Origin: Cladobotryum mycophilum
Lineage: Eukaryota; Ascomycota; Sordariomycetes; Hypocreales; Hypocreaceae
Length of the DNA stretch: 64,000 nucleotides
Reading direction: 5' to 3'
Assembly: GCA_036429605.1 (NCBI GenBank)
Contig: JAVFKD010000016.1
Location: forward strand, 1,674,001-1,738,000
Shown here: one piece after another, positions 1 to 11,000 of the stretch
Position numbering within the stretch: the first letter of the stretch is position 1
How the letters are laid out: each line of letters starts with the position of its first letter
Position numbers and translations under genes: made by a program
Notes under the pieces: model-generated
Seen by the model: only the letters and a program-made list of their open reading frames with translations
Databases searched by the model: none
What the model was told of the DNA's origin: nothing

Positions 1-183
1 AAGATGGTAGACGTTGATCCCGTGAAGCGCGATCCCGTCGTCGTCGCCGTACCAGTGGAGCAGCAGCAGGAGAGACCCGACAAGCGGAGACGAGACCGCC
101 GAGCGGCCAAGGCATCCTCGAGGCGAAGGAGTACGCTGAACCAACTTGAGCTGGAGGCTTTAATGTCTGGTAATGTGGAGTAA
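1..183 (+). CDS. 3' end of an unidentified gene (C-terminal 60 residues)
   Basis: Frame 1 is open from the left edge to a TAA at 181-183, so only the last 60 codons of a + strand gene are visible. The tail is very basic and low in complexity. It has three consecutive Gln, then a cluster of Arg/Lys (RRRDRRAAKASSRRR, about residues 33-47), then a short leucine/glutamate-rich end finishing NVE. No family can be assigned from this part; a nuclear or nucleic-acid-binding protein would fit the charge but is only a guess. An ATG at codon 2 could make this a tiny complete ORF, but continuation to the left is more likely. The AT-rich stretch that follows fits a 3' UTR. Confidence 0.5.
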   Translation, partial: KMVDVDPVKRDPVVVAVPVEQQQERPDKRRRDRRAAKASSRRRSTLNQLELEALMSGNVE

Positions 184-669
184 GAAAAAAAATAACTTAT
201 TGACTTTGGGGCATATGGAAATGATACCAAAATGTTTTTCTTTCTTCTATTTTTCTTCTTTTTCTTCTTCTTTTCTTTTCTTGTTTGGATTGTTGTTGGA
301 GGCTTAGGCATGTGTAGCAATAGGGCATCTTCTTTGGCGTTATTATTGTGTCTCCTTTTTGAAGGCTTTCTTTTTCTGGGAGGGCATTGGTGAAGAGAGT
401 GATGGGTGAGACTCCCTGGTGAAGGAGAACGAGGATATATATGCAAACATATTATATATAATTATAAAAAACACGCTGGCGGATGCTGATTTACGATTCG
501 AAACACAATCATACATTTCAATGCCATTCCTCTTAAAGGGGGTGTGCCAAAAATGCTTTTCTCAGTTCACTTGTTTCTCTTAACACTAATGCTGCCAGTT
601 CAACCATTACATCCCATCTGCTCCTCAACCTTGGTCGAATAAACAGCCAACAGGGACCCCGGATCCTCA
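184..669. other. Intergenic, no gene seen
   Basis: This stretch separates the 3' ends of two convergent genes. It holds a T/TTC-rich tract (about 235-285) and an AT-rich stretch (about 437-475), as expected of fungal 3' UTRs. No coding or RNA gene is visible. Confidence 0.6.
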
Positions 670-2749
670 CTATTCAACATCCCCTCCCCAACGAGAGCAG
701 CAAGTCATGAGTTTCACCTTAACCTCATCTCCGATGCTTGTAGCTGGGCCTTCGTTGACTAGATGGATTCCGTATTGAAGAATGTCCGTAGGGTTATGCA
801 AACCGATGGTGGACCCGTCTTGGCGGGTTAGGACTGGGGTGGAAGTGTTGGACCATGTTGGCGACTTGAAGATCGGGCTATCGGAAGCAATCTGGTCAAT
901 CGAGATGACTGGCACGTCTGCCGATGATGATGTAGCGGATGCTTTTACTAGATCGAATAGCGCGGTTAGATCACTTGTATTGGCCTGCGTCTTGGAGGTA
1001 GAGTCAGGTCGAAGGATAGCATCACTCCATAGGATGAGGACTGCTCGATAGACAGCACGCACCCACCACGAGGGGCGGCTGTCCACTGACATGGAGCGCA
1101 CAAGGCGAAAGACCTGTCCACAGTGTAATATGACGTCTTGGCGGGTATAAACGCAGGTTATGGTTTGTGGGCAGTTCTGCGCAGGGTAACTGCCTGGATG
1201 CTCTCGGCAAGCTAGTCTTTCGATTTGCGGGAAATTCGTCAAGGTATTGAGATATAGCAAGTGGTATAAAATCAGGGCGACTGATATTTCGTGGTCGTTT
1301 GCTGTGGTGGCCCTGGATGCTGTTGCAAGGGTATGCCACTTGTCAAGTAGCCCCTGAACTTCCTTTATAGTTGAAACCGTGTTGGATTCTGCCGGGGAAG
1401 AACTATCATGGAAGCATGAAAGCAGTTGATTCAGATTGCAAACGATAGATTGCAGCGGGTAAAGAAGTGGCCGTAGATACCCCGGCAATATCTGTGACGG
1501 CTCCTGATGAACAAAACTCTTGAATAGCTGATTCAGGGATGGTGTTATGAATCGACTTGACCGCGATTGCCTGCTGTTACCCGTGTTATTTCCCTGTAAT
1601 ATTTCCATATTAATTCGCCATTGTCCCGAACTCTCGGATACCCAAAGAATCTCGGGGCTAGGGAGAAAACGCCCAAGATCATCGATGGAGAGCATCGGTG
1701 TCGTATCGTGGAAGAGGCTCGATTCTTGGTCGATCGCAACCCAAGAATATACCAATCTAGGGGCAACATTAGTTATATGGTGCCGACAGATGTATTACTA
1801 CTTACCTATTTCGACTTTCATCCTGACTCCATAGTCTCCACTGCTGATCCAAATCAATGCTGTCGTTGGTAGTAGATATTGGTGGCTGTTCCAACATCCC
1901 GGTTTGCCTCAGCTCCCGAATACTTGTCATCGCCTGCCACACTTTGAATTCTTCATGAAAAGGCAACGACTCTCTTGAAAATATAGCATTCGCCAGCCCA
2001 GAAAATAAGTTATCGCTGGTATTATTGATCTTTGTGTCTGATAACGCTTGTATCCCATCTCGTTCGGCGTTGCCAGCATAATTAATCTGCGTATACCGCA
2101 TTGGTGGTGTTGCTATTTGACTTGAAAGCGAGGATACATCATCAATGCCAAGCAGTTTTAGCCCTTGCACTTCTGACATTTCAGAAACTTGGTCATGGTT
2201 CGGAAAATCTAGAGACATTGGGGTCAAGAAAGACATGGGCGTGCTCAGAGAATCGGACAAGGAGTTTTCGGTTCCAAACGGGCTTAAAGCTCCAAAACAA
2301 TGAGCGGCATTTTCTGGCGTTTGAAGATCCATGAAGAAACCTGTTGATGCTGATGGGTCTTGGTCATGTAACGCGAAGCTCGCCTGCAGAACCGGATATT
2401 CATTAAAAGACGGAGAAGAATGTTGAACCGCCGTATCGATATTGCTCTTGCTCAACAGGACAGGCGAGGCTTGCTGTATCTGCTTTCCACATATATCTTT
2501 AAATGCCATCCCCTGATGCGTTGACATGGGCTTCGTAGCTCGAATGGCAGCTTTGGTTGCTCGACGTGCGTAACGGGCTATGCATCGTAGGTTCTTCTCG
2601 GCACATCTGGAACAAGGAAGCCTCTTATCGCAACCAGTCTTTGCACTAGCACAGTTTTGACAAGCGATGAGACTTCTTCCACAGACTATGGGCCTGTTAT
2701 TCTCAGCGGGCATCGTTTCGTAGTCTCTAATATTAGAAAATGGTGTCAT
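670..2749 (-). CDS. Zn2Cys6 transcription factor, secondary-metabolism type
   Basis: Probable DNA-binding regulator of about 676 residues, nuclear. There are two exons: 2749-1806 and 1756-670. The 49-base intron has donor GTAAGT at 1805-1800 and acceptor CTAG ending at 1757. The joined codon is AGA and the frame is preserved. Residues about 29-55 carry the zinc cluster with spacing C-x2-C-x6-C-x5-C-x2-C-x6-C (CQNCASAKTGC, then CSRCAEKNLRC), followed by a basic linker (RYARRATKAA). The C-terminal half has the helical 'ALILYHLLYLNTLTNFPQIE' region typical of regulators found in fungal metabolite clusters. The start at 2749 gives a short acidic leader before the finger; the Met 12 codons later is an alternative. 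It is separated from the PKS-NRPS by the DUF92 gene, so control of this cluster is possible but not shown. Confidence 0.85.
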
Positions 2750-5653
2750 TTTGCTTCACCAAAGGTCCCCTCTTACTACCCAATCAGTAAGCAATCAGAC
2801 TAGAAGAATGTAGAGAGTCTTACTTTGCACCAGCGCAAGAGTATGGTATGAGCGAGTAATAGTCGGTTTCTTGTGTCCCGTCAAATGTCAGCAATGTGAA
2901 ACTATTAAGTGGCTTGAATGCTATGCGCGTCAAGTTGACTCTCAATCTCGAGAGTAGAAATGTTCTTTCAGACAGTCGAGCTTTCGGCGTATACACAATG
3001 ATATGCCATGGCAGGCTTGCTTGTTTACCACGCCCAGTTGTCAGACTCAAGTTGAAGTTGGATTTTCGTTCTGGGAAAGCTAGACTGGCAGCAGAAGTAT
3101 GTATCCTTTATGGGAGTGAGATCTGTGTCACAAACCACCCACAATCTTGGTCACGATAAATGAGGCCGTAAACTTCTTCGAGAAGGTGTAGCGAGCTGCG
3201 AGTTTAGTTGTTCTAGATGTCGTCAGCCGTGGCTAGCCATGCAGGAACGACTCGAGATAACCGATGCCAGCTTCTAGCATCTCTAAGCACTGATGAAGGG
3301 TAAAGAGCGAAAGCTAAGGAGGTCCTCTTGAAAAGCAACAAGATTTGCGACTATTTTGAAGATGCAGAGAAGGTATGTATGGTAGCCTTGAATAACTATT
3401 TTTGTTCTCTGAGATCCTGTAATACAGCCCGAACAATGGTTACCTTTGAGAGTTGGATCAGCTGGCCAGATCGAGATTGTTGGCCAAGATGTCGTGTTCA
3501 TTCGTCTTATTGGTTAAAGCTGAGGCGCTTCATTGTGCGTGCTAGACAGACCAAACTTGGGCTGAGGATCGTTCGTATCAAGATCGCTCTAGAAATAGAA
3601 CAAAGATTTGGCGTCTTGTATGAGTTTAATAGAGTTGAGTGGTCATGGTCCTGGGCCTTGTCTAGAATAATAGCAAAGGATAGATGCTAACTTTATTCTG
3701 GCATTTTGGCGATTAGGGAGTATGAGTACCTTTAACTAGAAATAAGTCACTCTCACCCAGGCTACCCACGACTCCAGTATTCGATGAACATCTGAAGCAG
3801 GGTCATCCTGGCTAGGATATAGTGGCCGTAATCCATAACACGGGTCAAAATGGCATACAAGACTTTGCTCCAATTCACAATGCTTCAAAATTCCCGTATA
3901 TATAGTCATAAAATTTGAGAATGCTCCAATATTTTGATTGAGCCTCGTGCTGAGCTCCATTATCTCCTGCTTATGGCGTTATTTGAATTCTGTTACGGTA
4001 GGCTTCGTTCACGGCGATCATCCGGACAACCCGATTTCGCACACTGGCTGCAGAAGATGGAGTGGGGAACTTTGCTCAGCCCTCGCTGTAACAGCAAGAG
4101 AGGCTATTGTTGACATATTTTTGCAAGCTGGTAGTCATGGCATTTGGTCAATCGAGAGGTACGAGTTGCTTCTGACTGATACGGTGTTTGACTGCTGGAT
4201 TGATAAAGTTTCGTGTAAAGACTCAACACGCTTCCCGAGATGTTCCGCAATGATAATGGCCGCAGTTGTACGACTAGAGGGCGTACGTCTTCGAGCAGCA
4301 GCCATGCGGTTGTGCTAAACAACCATAAGACCACGGTTTTTCGTAATCGCACCATACGTAAGCCCATAGTATCGACTTTCCTTGACCGTGTCACCTAAGC
4401 AGAGCTTGGACATGTATTTGACGTCCGTTTGATCTCGGAGCTTTGAGGAGGAGACACCACATTGTCAAATCTGACAGCAATGTCTGAGATTTGTCCCAGT
4501 TGAGACGCCGAACCAAGACCAACAAAAGGTATGAATATCAAATAAAAAGAACTTCATATAGGATAGTAAGTACCACAAGGCAAACACTTTGTCGGGGTCC
4601 TTCATACGAAAGGGTTAAAATGCTGTACCATTATGCAGCTGGCCATTACGCTGGTAGGAGTGGCGCCACATTGTGAGAACGTGTGCAGAGAGCGTGTCTC
4701 GAGGGATGCCAAGAGCATACACATCCTTGCAACAAGCAGGCTCATGACGTGGTTTCGCAGCATCAAATCTAAGATGGCCGGGAAATATCACGACTTTGTG
4801 TAACCCAGAAGGTCGCGGCGTGTGTTCGAGACCGTAATAGTGCCACTGCACACATCAGCTCAACCAATTGTCTGCAGATTTAGACATACGTCGCTTCACC
4901 GGTCGTAAAGGCGCGTCCAGGGAAATTTAATGCATATTGAAGAGCTGTCCTGCGTTGAGCTATGCTTTCTTTGGGGGTGTCGCATTTGAGTGGCGAACTG
5001 TTTAGCCACGAATGCCAAGGTTTGCCATGGTAACATGAAACTGCCAATTGGCTGTGTTGAATAGAAGAGACGCTGGGAGCACTGAATCGGAACCCTTTGA
5101 CGATATTACCAGCTGTGTTGTTGGTTGGACAACGTCCATGATGGTTGCATCGCAGCCTTAGACAAGCTGTTGTTCACTTGCACATGGTTAAACTAAGACG
5201 CGACAACGGCAACGAACTAAAACGCCAATGAATCAAAGTCTTGAATGACTGGGATAAAGAAGAGTTCCAGGTTGGTCAAATGCTAAATGCGTCACGTTGT
5301 CGGAATGAATCAGAAGAATGTGCAAGTTCTAGGTTAAGCTGGCATCTCGTGACAAGAGGTCGGGTGAGCGAGTACAGATGAGGTCAGAGACACGTGGTAT
5401 TGGATGTATCAGATACGCCCTGCCCGGCTCGGCAGTTACATCCAACCCCTGTAACTGATGCCTTCCGTCCACTAAGGTCAGTGCCTGTAGGGCTGCCTGT
5501 CCGCCTGCCTGCTTGCCTGCCTGCCCCTCCGTTCCTTGTAGATACATGGAAGCTCAACGTAATCAACACCAACACCAACATCAACATCAACATCGACATC
5601 ACCAATTATACAGCTCCAGACACAAAGCAGATTGAACAAATCGCATCGCCATC
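2750..5653. other. Gene-free stretch between two divergent genes
   Basis: About 2.9 kb upstream of both the - strand regulator and the + strand DUF92 gene. The open frames here are short, overlap on both strands and show no recognisable domain. A GCCTGCCTGCTTGCCTGCC-type imperfect tetramer repeat lies at about 5501-5525 and CAACAC/CAACAT hexamer repeats at about 5563-5600, in the probable 5' UTR of the DUF92 gene. No RNA gene was seen. Confidence 0.5.
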
Positions 5654-6928
5654 ATGAAGCCTGTAATAGCTATACCGGCTATTTTCCTGCTCGTTGCGAG
5701 AGCATGGAAGAAAAAGTCTCTCACTCCCGGCGGCATCTTCGCTGCCATACTCACAGCTGTCGCGCACGCCTACCACCCATGGAATCTGCCTTTTGCCCTC
5801 CTGGTCGTCTTCTTCCTCGCGGGCACACGGGTAACTCATGTAAGTTGGCCATTTACGAACGCGACTCTTGGTCTGCCATGCTAATACTTCAGTCTAGATC
5901 AAGGAACAAGTCAAAGCAAACCTTACTATGCATGCCAAGGGCTCCTCTGGCGGAGAAGGTCCCAGGACACATGTTCAAGGTACGAGGCCTCTGTTGAATG
6001 GTTTGTAATGTTGATCGCTAACTTGTATCAAGTATTTGCCAACTCACTCATGGCGTCCATTCTTTGCCTCCTCCACGCGCATCAACTCAACACGAGAGCA
6101 GCCGCGCTCAGCAGCCCAGGCGCCGAGAAACCCGAGGGAACAATGTGCTTTTCGTGGGGCGGCGATATTCTGGTCGTTGGGATCATTGCCAACTACGCTG
6201 CTGTTACCGCCGACACCTTCAGCTCTGAACTCGGCATCTTGTCCAAGAGTGATCCGCGCCTCATCATATCCCCCACCTTGCGCAAAGTGCCCCGCGGAAC
6301 TAACGGCGGGGTTACGCTTCTCGGATTGGGAGCTGGACTTCTTGGCTCGATTATTGTTGTGACGGCTTCCATGTTGTTCCTACCAACATGCAATGACTCT
6401 ACCTCTTTAGCAGCTGGAGGCGGTGCTCCTTGGACTGGCGAGAACCGAAGATTATTCATGGGCCTCATGGTAATTTGGGGCGCTCTTGGAAGCGTCTTGG
6501 ACAGCGTTCTTGGCGCCGTCTTCCAACGATCTGTCAAAGATGTCCGCACCGGAAAGATTGTCGAAGGCGAGGGCGGCGTCCGAGTTCTTGTTTCCGACAT
6601 CAAGGCCAACCAAGTTGTCGGCGGTTCAACGAAGCGCGCGGATGCTAAAGCTGCCATTCTCCACGGTGAAGGCAGCAATGCTATTGAGCACACTGATGAA
6701 TCGGCGGTCGACGAAAACCTAGAGGTTGAGGATAAGTTCAACCCTAAGAATAAGCATCGCAAATCAAGCTTTGGAGACGAGCGGCCATCTCGCGTTGTTG
6801 AAAATGGCCTTGATTGGCTCGATAACAATGATATCAACTTCCTCATGGCAGTTACCATGAGCATTGGGGGTATGGCCGCTGCAAGCTGGTACTGGGGTAT
6901 TCCTCTGCAGGATATTCTTACTCCCTGA
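5654..6928 (+). CDS. DUF92 / TMEM19-family integral membrane protein
   Basis: Polytopic membrane protein of about 387 residues in the DUF92/TMEM19 family. Plant relatives in the wider family act on prenyl-alcohol phosphates, but the fungal role is not established. Three exons are supported: 5654-5839, 5898-5979 and 6033-6928, with donors GTAAGT and GTACGA and acceptors CTAG and AAG, all keeping frame. The visible segments are hydrophobic helices at residues about 3-15, 25-55, 90-105 and 130-155, a Gly-rich 'TNGGVTLLGLGAGLLGS' helix near residue 185 and a last helix near the C-terminus. The hydrophilic loop at about 265-350 is Lys/Glu-rich. The length fits the family. It looks like a housekeeping gene lying between a regulator and the megasynthase, and it may mark the left edge of the metabolite cluster. 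Confidence 0.85.
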
Positions 6929-8020
6929 AAAATCCGTGCTTTTATCTACCTCATTAGAGATGAGCTCCCAGGGCAACGCCGCGATATGCGCAAGGGAGAC
7001 CTGGTGTGGATGGTATGCTGTGGAAGAAGCATCGGTTAAGATGTCTTGGAAGCCACAACATCTTTCTGGCATTTTCCTGGCATTCACGCATTTCCCAAGT
7101 TTCGGCCTTTGCTTCATTTATCGACCGCTGCATTTACCCTTGGCAACATGATCGCCATCTGAAGCTGGGAGTTGCGTCATTCTATTCTGTGTGATGAGAC
7201 AAATTGCGGCCTCCCCATTAAAGTGAAGGCAATCAATAGGTCGGCCGAACTTTTTGGAGCGAAGTAGGGACTATACGAATCTAGATACCTGTCTTTGGCG
7301 GATTTCAGAAACAACGAAGGCTATTACATTAATGGGAAATATGAAACTTCAAGTTACTGGGTAGAGGTTTGCGACCTAGATATACAAGACTTATGAAGAT
7401 AATAGAGCGCAGTTAGAGTCTATAACTACTATAACACCACTGATGTTCTATCCTATTCAAATGAAGCTTTGTATCATGCCGTAGGTGATATTTTGACCGC
7501 CTTGTTAAGATGGCAGTACGGTCTTGAGAGTCATCCAAAGGTTAGAAGATCTTGATCAAAGGTAGAAAGCCGCAAAGTAAAGCGCAAATACTTTTAAAAA
7601 CCCTTTTCATTTCCGCGTTCCTCTATTTCCTATTAGACTCCCACAATCGCCAAGAAAGGGACGTAAACACCTATCATCGCACATTTCACTTAATAGATCA
7701 GGGAGGAACCAAATAAAAGTTTTTGCTCAGTCAGTCTCAGTTATCAGTCTATGGGTTGTAGATACATAATAGAAAAAAAGAAAACAAATGCTAGATAAAA
7801 TAAAACAAGAAGAAGAGAAGAAAAAATAAAAGCTAGTCTAAATAAGAGAAAAAGAAAAGTATGTTGGTTTTTTTTTGGGTTAATGATTATCCTTGCAGTC
7901 AACTGTTTTTATGCCCTCCCATCCCTACGCCCCCCACCCCTAATTGACTGTTTTTTTTTTTTTTGGTTTGTATTCTTAGCTGTGTGTTATATGTGGGGGG
8001 AATGAAGGAAGCTTTTGCGT
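6929..8020. other. 3' intergenic stretch, no gene seen
   Basis: Lies between the convergent 3' ends of the DUF92 gene and the PKS-NRPS gene. It is A-rich on the + strand at about 7755-7860 and has a 14-base T run near 7950. No open frame of note and no RNA gene are seen. Confidence 0.6.
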
Positions 8021-11000
8021 TCAAGCATCAAAGTTGATTTCAGTCTTCTTCATGCGCTGCCAGAGACTGTTCATGAACTCTGCATTGACAGCTGGGCAGA
8101 GGTCTACCATGCCCGGGTTCAGGGCCTCGATGATGTTCATAGTCTTTTCGTTGTCGAGGCTGAACATGACGACGCCAGTAGAGAGGTACTGCTTCAGGAC
8201 GGCGCTCTTGAGGATGTTGCCCGTGGCGTCGGCGTCGCTGGCGGTCTCCATGTTATTGAACCACTCCTCGAGGGTCACGACCTTGGCGGGACCCTGTTCG
8301 GGCTTGAGTTCGGCCACGATCTGGGGGAGGTCGATGAGTCGGAGAGGGCGGGGGTTGTTGATATGGTAGACCTGAGGGGAGTTGTATAGAGCGGAAGAGT
8401 CCTCGTGAGCGAGTGCTGCCTTTTGGGATGTGAGGGTGAAGAAGTTGGAGGCGAGCCAGTCAATGGGGATCACGTCGACAGCAAAGTTGGGCTGATCGGG
8501 GTTGCCAATCTGAGGGACGACACCGGACTCAATCATGCTGATGATGATGCGCATGGTGAACTCGTCACCGGCATCGAGCATTCCCTTGCCCTCGGCGGAA
8601 CCGGTGACAGCAGAGGCACGAGTGATACTCACGGGGAAACCACGCTGGGCGGCCTTGATGAGCAAATTCTCCGCAACCCATCGAGTCTTGAAGTATCCGG
8701 ACTCGTCCTCAGCAGGGGGAGAAGTGAGTGCTATCCTCCTCGGCAGTGACGTAGCCATCTCGGTTGCGCTTGGAAGTAGACCAGGTCTGCATATGGGGGA
8801 CCGACCAGGTGGACAGGTAGTGAATGTCAGAGAGCTGGGAACCGATTCCGGAGAGGCGGATGATGTCAAAGATGGGCGTAACATTAACGGGCTTGAGGGA
8901 AGAGTAGGACTTGAGCAGAGAAACGTGACCGCCGAGGTGGTAGATGGCTTGAACCTCCTGGCCCAACACTCGGAAGGCAGACTTGGAGAGGCCAAAGTTG
9001 GGCTCGTTCAATTGACCGGGGACAATCTTGACTTGGGCGTGGACACGCTCCTCAGTGAGGCTGCCATTGATGAGACCGTGCTTCTTGAGAAGAGAAATGA
9101 TGATAGAAACCTCCAGCTTCTCCATGGAACCGAGAGCGTGGATGGTGGTCTCAGGCTTGGTGCGCAGCATCTCGTTCAGGAGGTGGATGCCGATGAAGGA
9201 CTCAGCTCCGGTAAGCAAGACTGTCTTGAGCTCATCGCGATCAATTCTGGGGGAACCGTAGCGGGGAATGTACTGGCTAGTGTTGGGCAGGTTGGTCTCG
9301 ACGCTCCAGCTGATGATGTTCTCAAAGCCTCCCTTCTTGCCCGTGTCACCACCCTTTTGGCGGCGGATGTAGGCGCAAACGGCGGCGGCAGTTGGATCTC
9401 GGATAAGCGCGGGCAATGGAGGGGCAATCTTGAACTGCTTCTTGACCTTGGCCTGGAGTCTGACGAGGAGGATACTGTTGCCGCCCTTCTCGAAGAAAGA
9501 GTCGTTGAGTTCAATGTCAGAGCCGAGGGTAGCGCGGAAGAGGCCAAGAATGGTGGCTTCAAGGTCGACAGTGGGAGCACCAGCGCCGGCAGCCTTTCCC
9601 GTGGCGGTATCGTTGGTCTTGTTGGTCTGAGGTAGGGTAGTTGAAGGGAAGACCAATTCCAGCTTTCGCTCAAGGAGGTTTCGACGATCAACCTTGCCAC
9701 CAAGAGTAGCAGGTAGCTTGGTTAGGAACTGGTATCCGTTGGGAAGCATGTAGTAGTTGAGAAGAGGCTTGACCTTTCGGTGGAGATGAGAAATAAGCGC
9801 AACCTTTTCGCTCTCGTCGGTGATGTTGGCCTTGGGGACAAGGTAGGCAATGAGCTGCTGTTCCTCTGAGTCGTCAACGGTGCGTGCAACCACAGCAATG
9901 TCAACGAGACCACCACCAGCCTTCATGTTCTGCGATTCCTTGTAGATGACCTGCTCAACTTCTCCAAGATCAATTCGGTAGCCGCGAAGCTTGATCTGCT
10001 TATCACCGGCAATTCGACCGTGAAACTCGAGCTGTCCATCGGGGCGGAAGCGGCCTCGATCGCCAGTCTTGAACATTCTGTTCCATCCCCTGTTACAGTC
10101 ATCCTCAGAAGCAAATGGATCTTCGACAAAGGACTTGGCGTTGATTTCGGGGCGGTTAAGATATCCAGCACCAACCTGGGCACCACCGACTACCAATTCG
10201 CCAATCTGGCCGAATGGAACGGGGTTGCCTTTGGTATCGAGTAGGTAGTGGCGGCAGTTGTCCATGGGATATCCGATGGGGAGGCTGACAACGCCCTCCG
10301 CTGGGTAGTCAATCTTGCTGATAGATGTCTGGACAACCAACTCGGATGGAGACCAGGTGTTGTAGACAGCGGCAGGGGTTCCCAAATCGTAGAATGCCTT
10401 GGCGACACGAACAGGCAAGCGCTCTCCCGCAAAGTATGCAACCCTGTACTTGGAGCATTTCTTGAGAGCAGCATCATTAAATTCCATCAAGAGAGCGAAT
10501 TGGGTAGGGGTGAAGTAGGTAACGGTAACGTTCTCCTTTGCCATAAAGTCAGCCAGGCCGGACGGGTCCTTGCGAGTCTCCCAAGAAGCAACAGAGACTG
10601 TTGCACCGGCAGTGAGGCCGCCAAAGATTTGAACAATAGAAAGATCGAAAGACATGGTAGTGTGTGCAAGGAAATTATCTTTTTCGGTGAAATTATAGTC
10701 CTTGTTCAGGACGCTTAACATGGATTGGGTGTTGGATTCGTTCAACACGACGCCCTTGGGGGTGCCAGTGCTTCCCTGTTGAAGTCGGGTAAGATTAACT
10801 GTTCCTTAGAATTTTCCGGACATATATAGTCACTTACAGAAGTGTAAATCATATAGAATGGGTCCTCGGGTTGCCTCGCCCTGGGGTGGGCAATGGTTCG
10901 ACCGACTGCGGCGGCATCTTCGATTCTGACAATCTTGGGAGCGACGATAGTCTTAGCAAGGAGGTCGGCAGCCAAGGCATCTTGTCCGGATCCGACAAGA

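Noticed and set aside
3328..4394. Short open frames of 96-126 codons in the left intergenic region
   Set aside because: They overlap on both strands, have no domain, and lack convincing start context or introns.
6193..6864. 223-codon frame on - opposite the DUF92 gene
   Set aside because: Antisense shadow of a conserved membrane-protein exon; Ser/Pro/Arg-rich, no domain.
8700..8780. A GT-AG intron that might explain the PKS-NRPS frame break
   Set aside because: The only plausible short pair is 51 bases, a multiple of three, and leaves the TGA in frame.
8535..9635. 366-codon open frame on + opposite the PKS-NRPS A/T/R region
   Set aside because: It is the mirror of a conserved coding strand; codon bias of the real gene leaves the antisense frame open. 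It has no recognisable domain.
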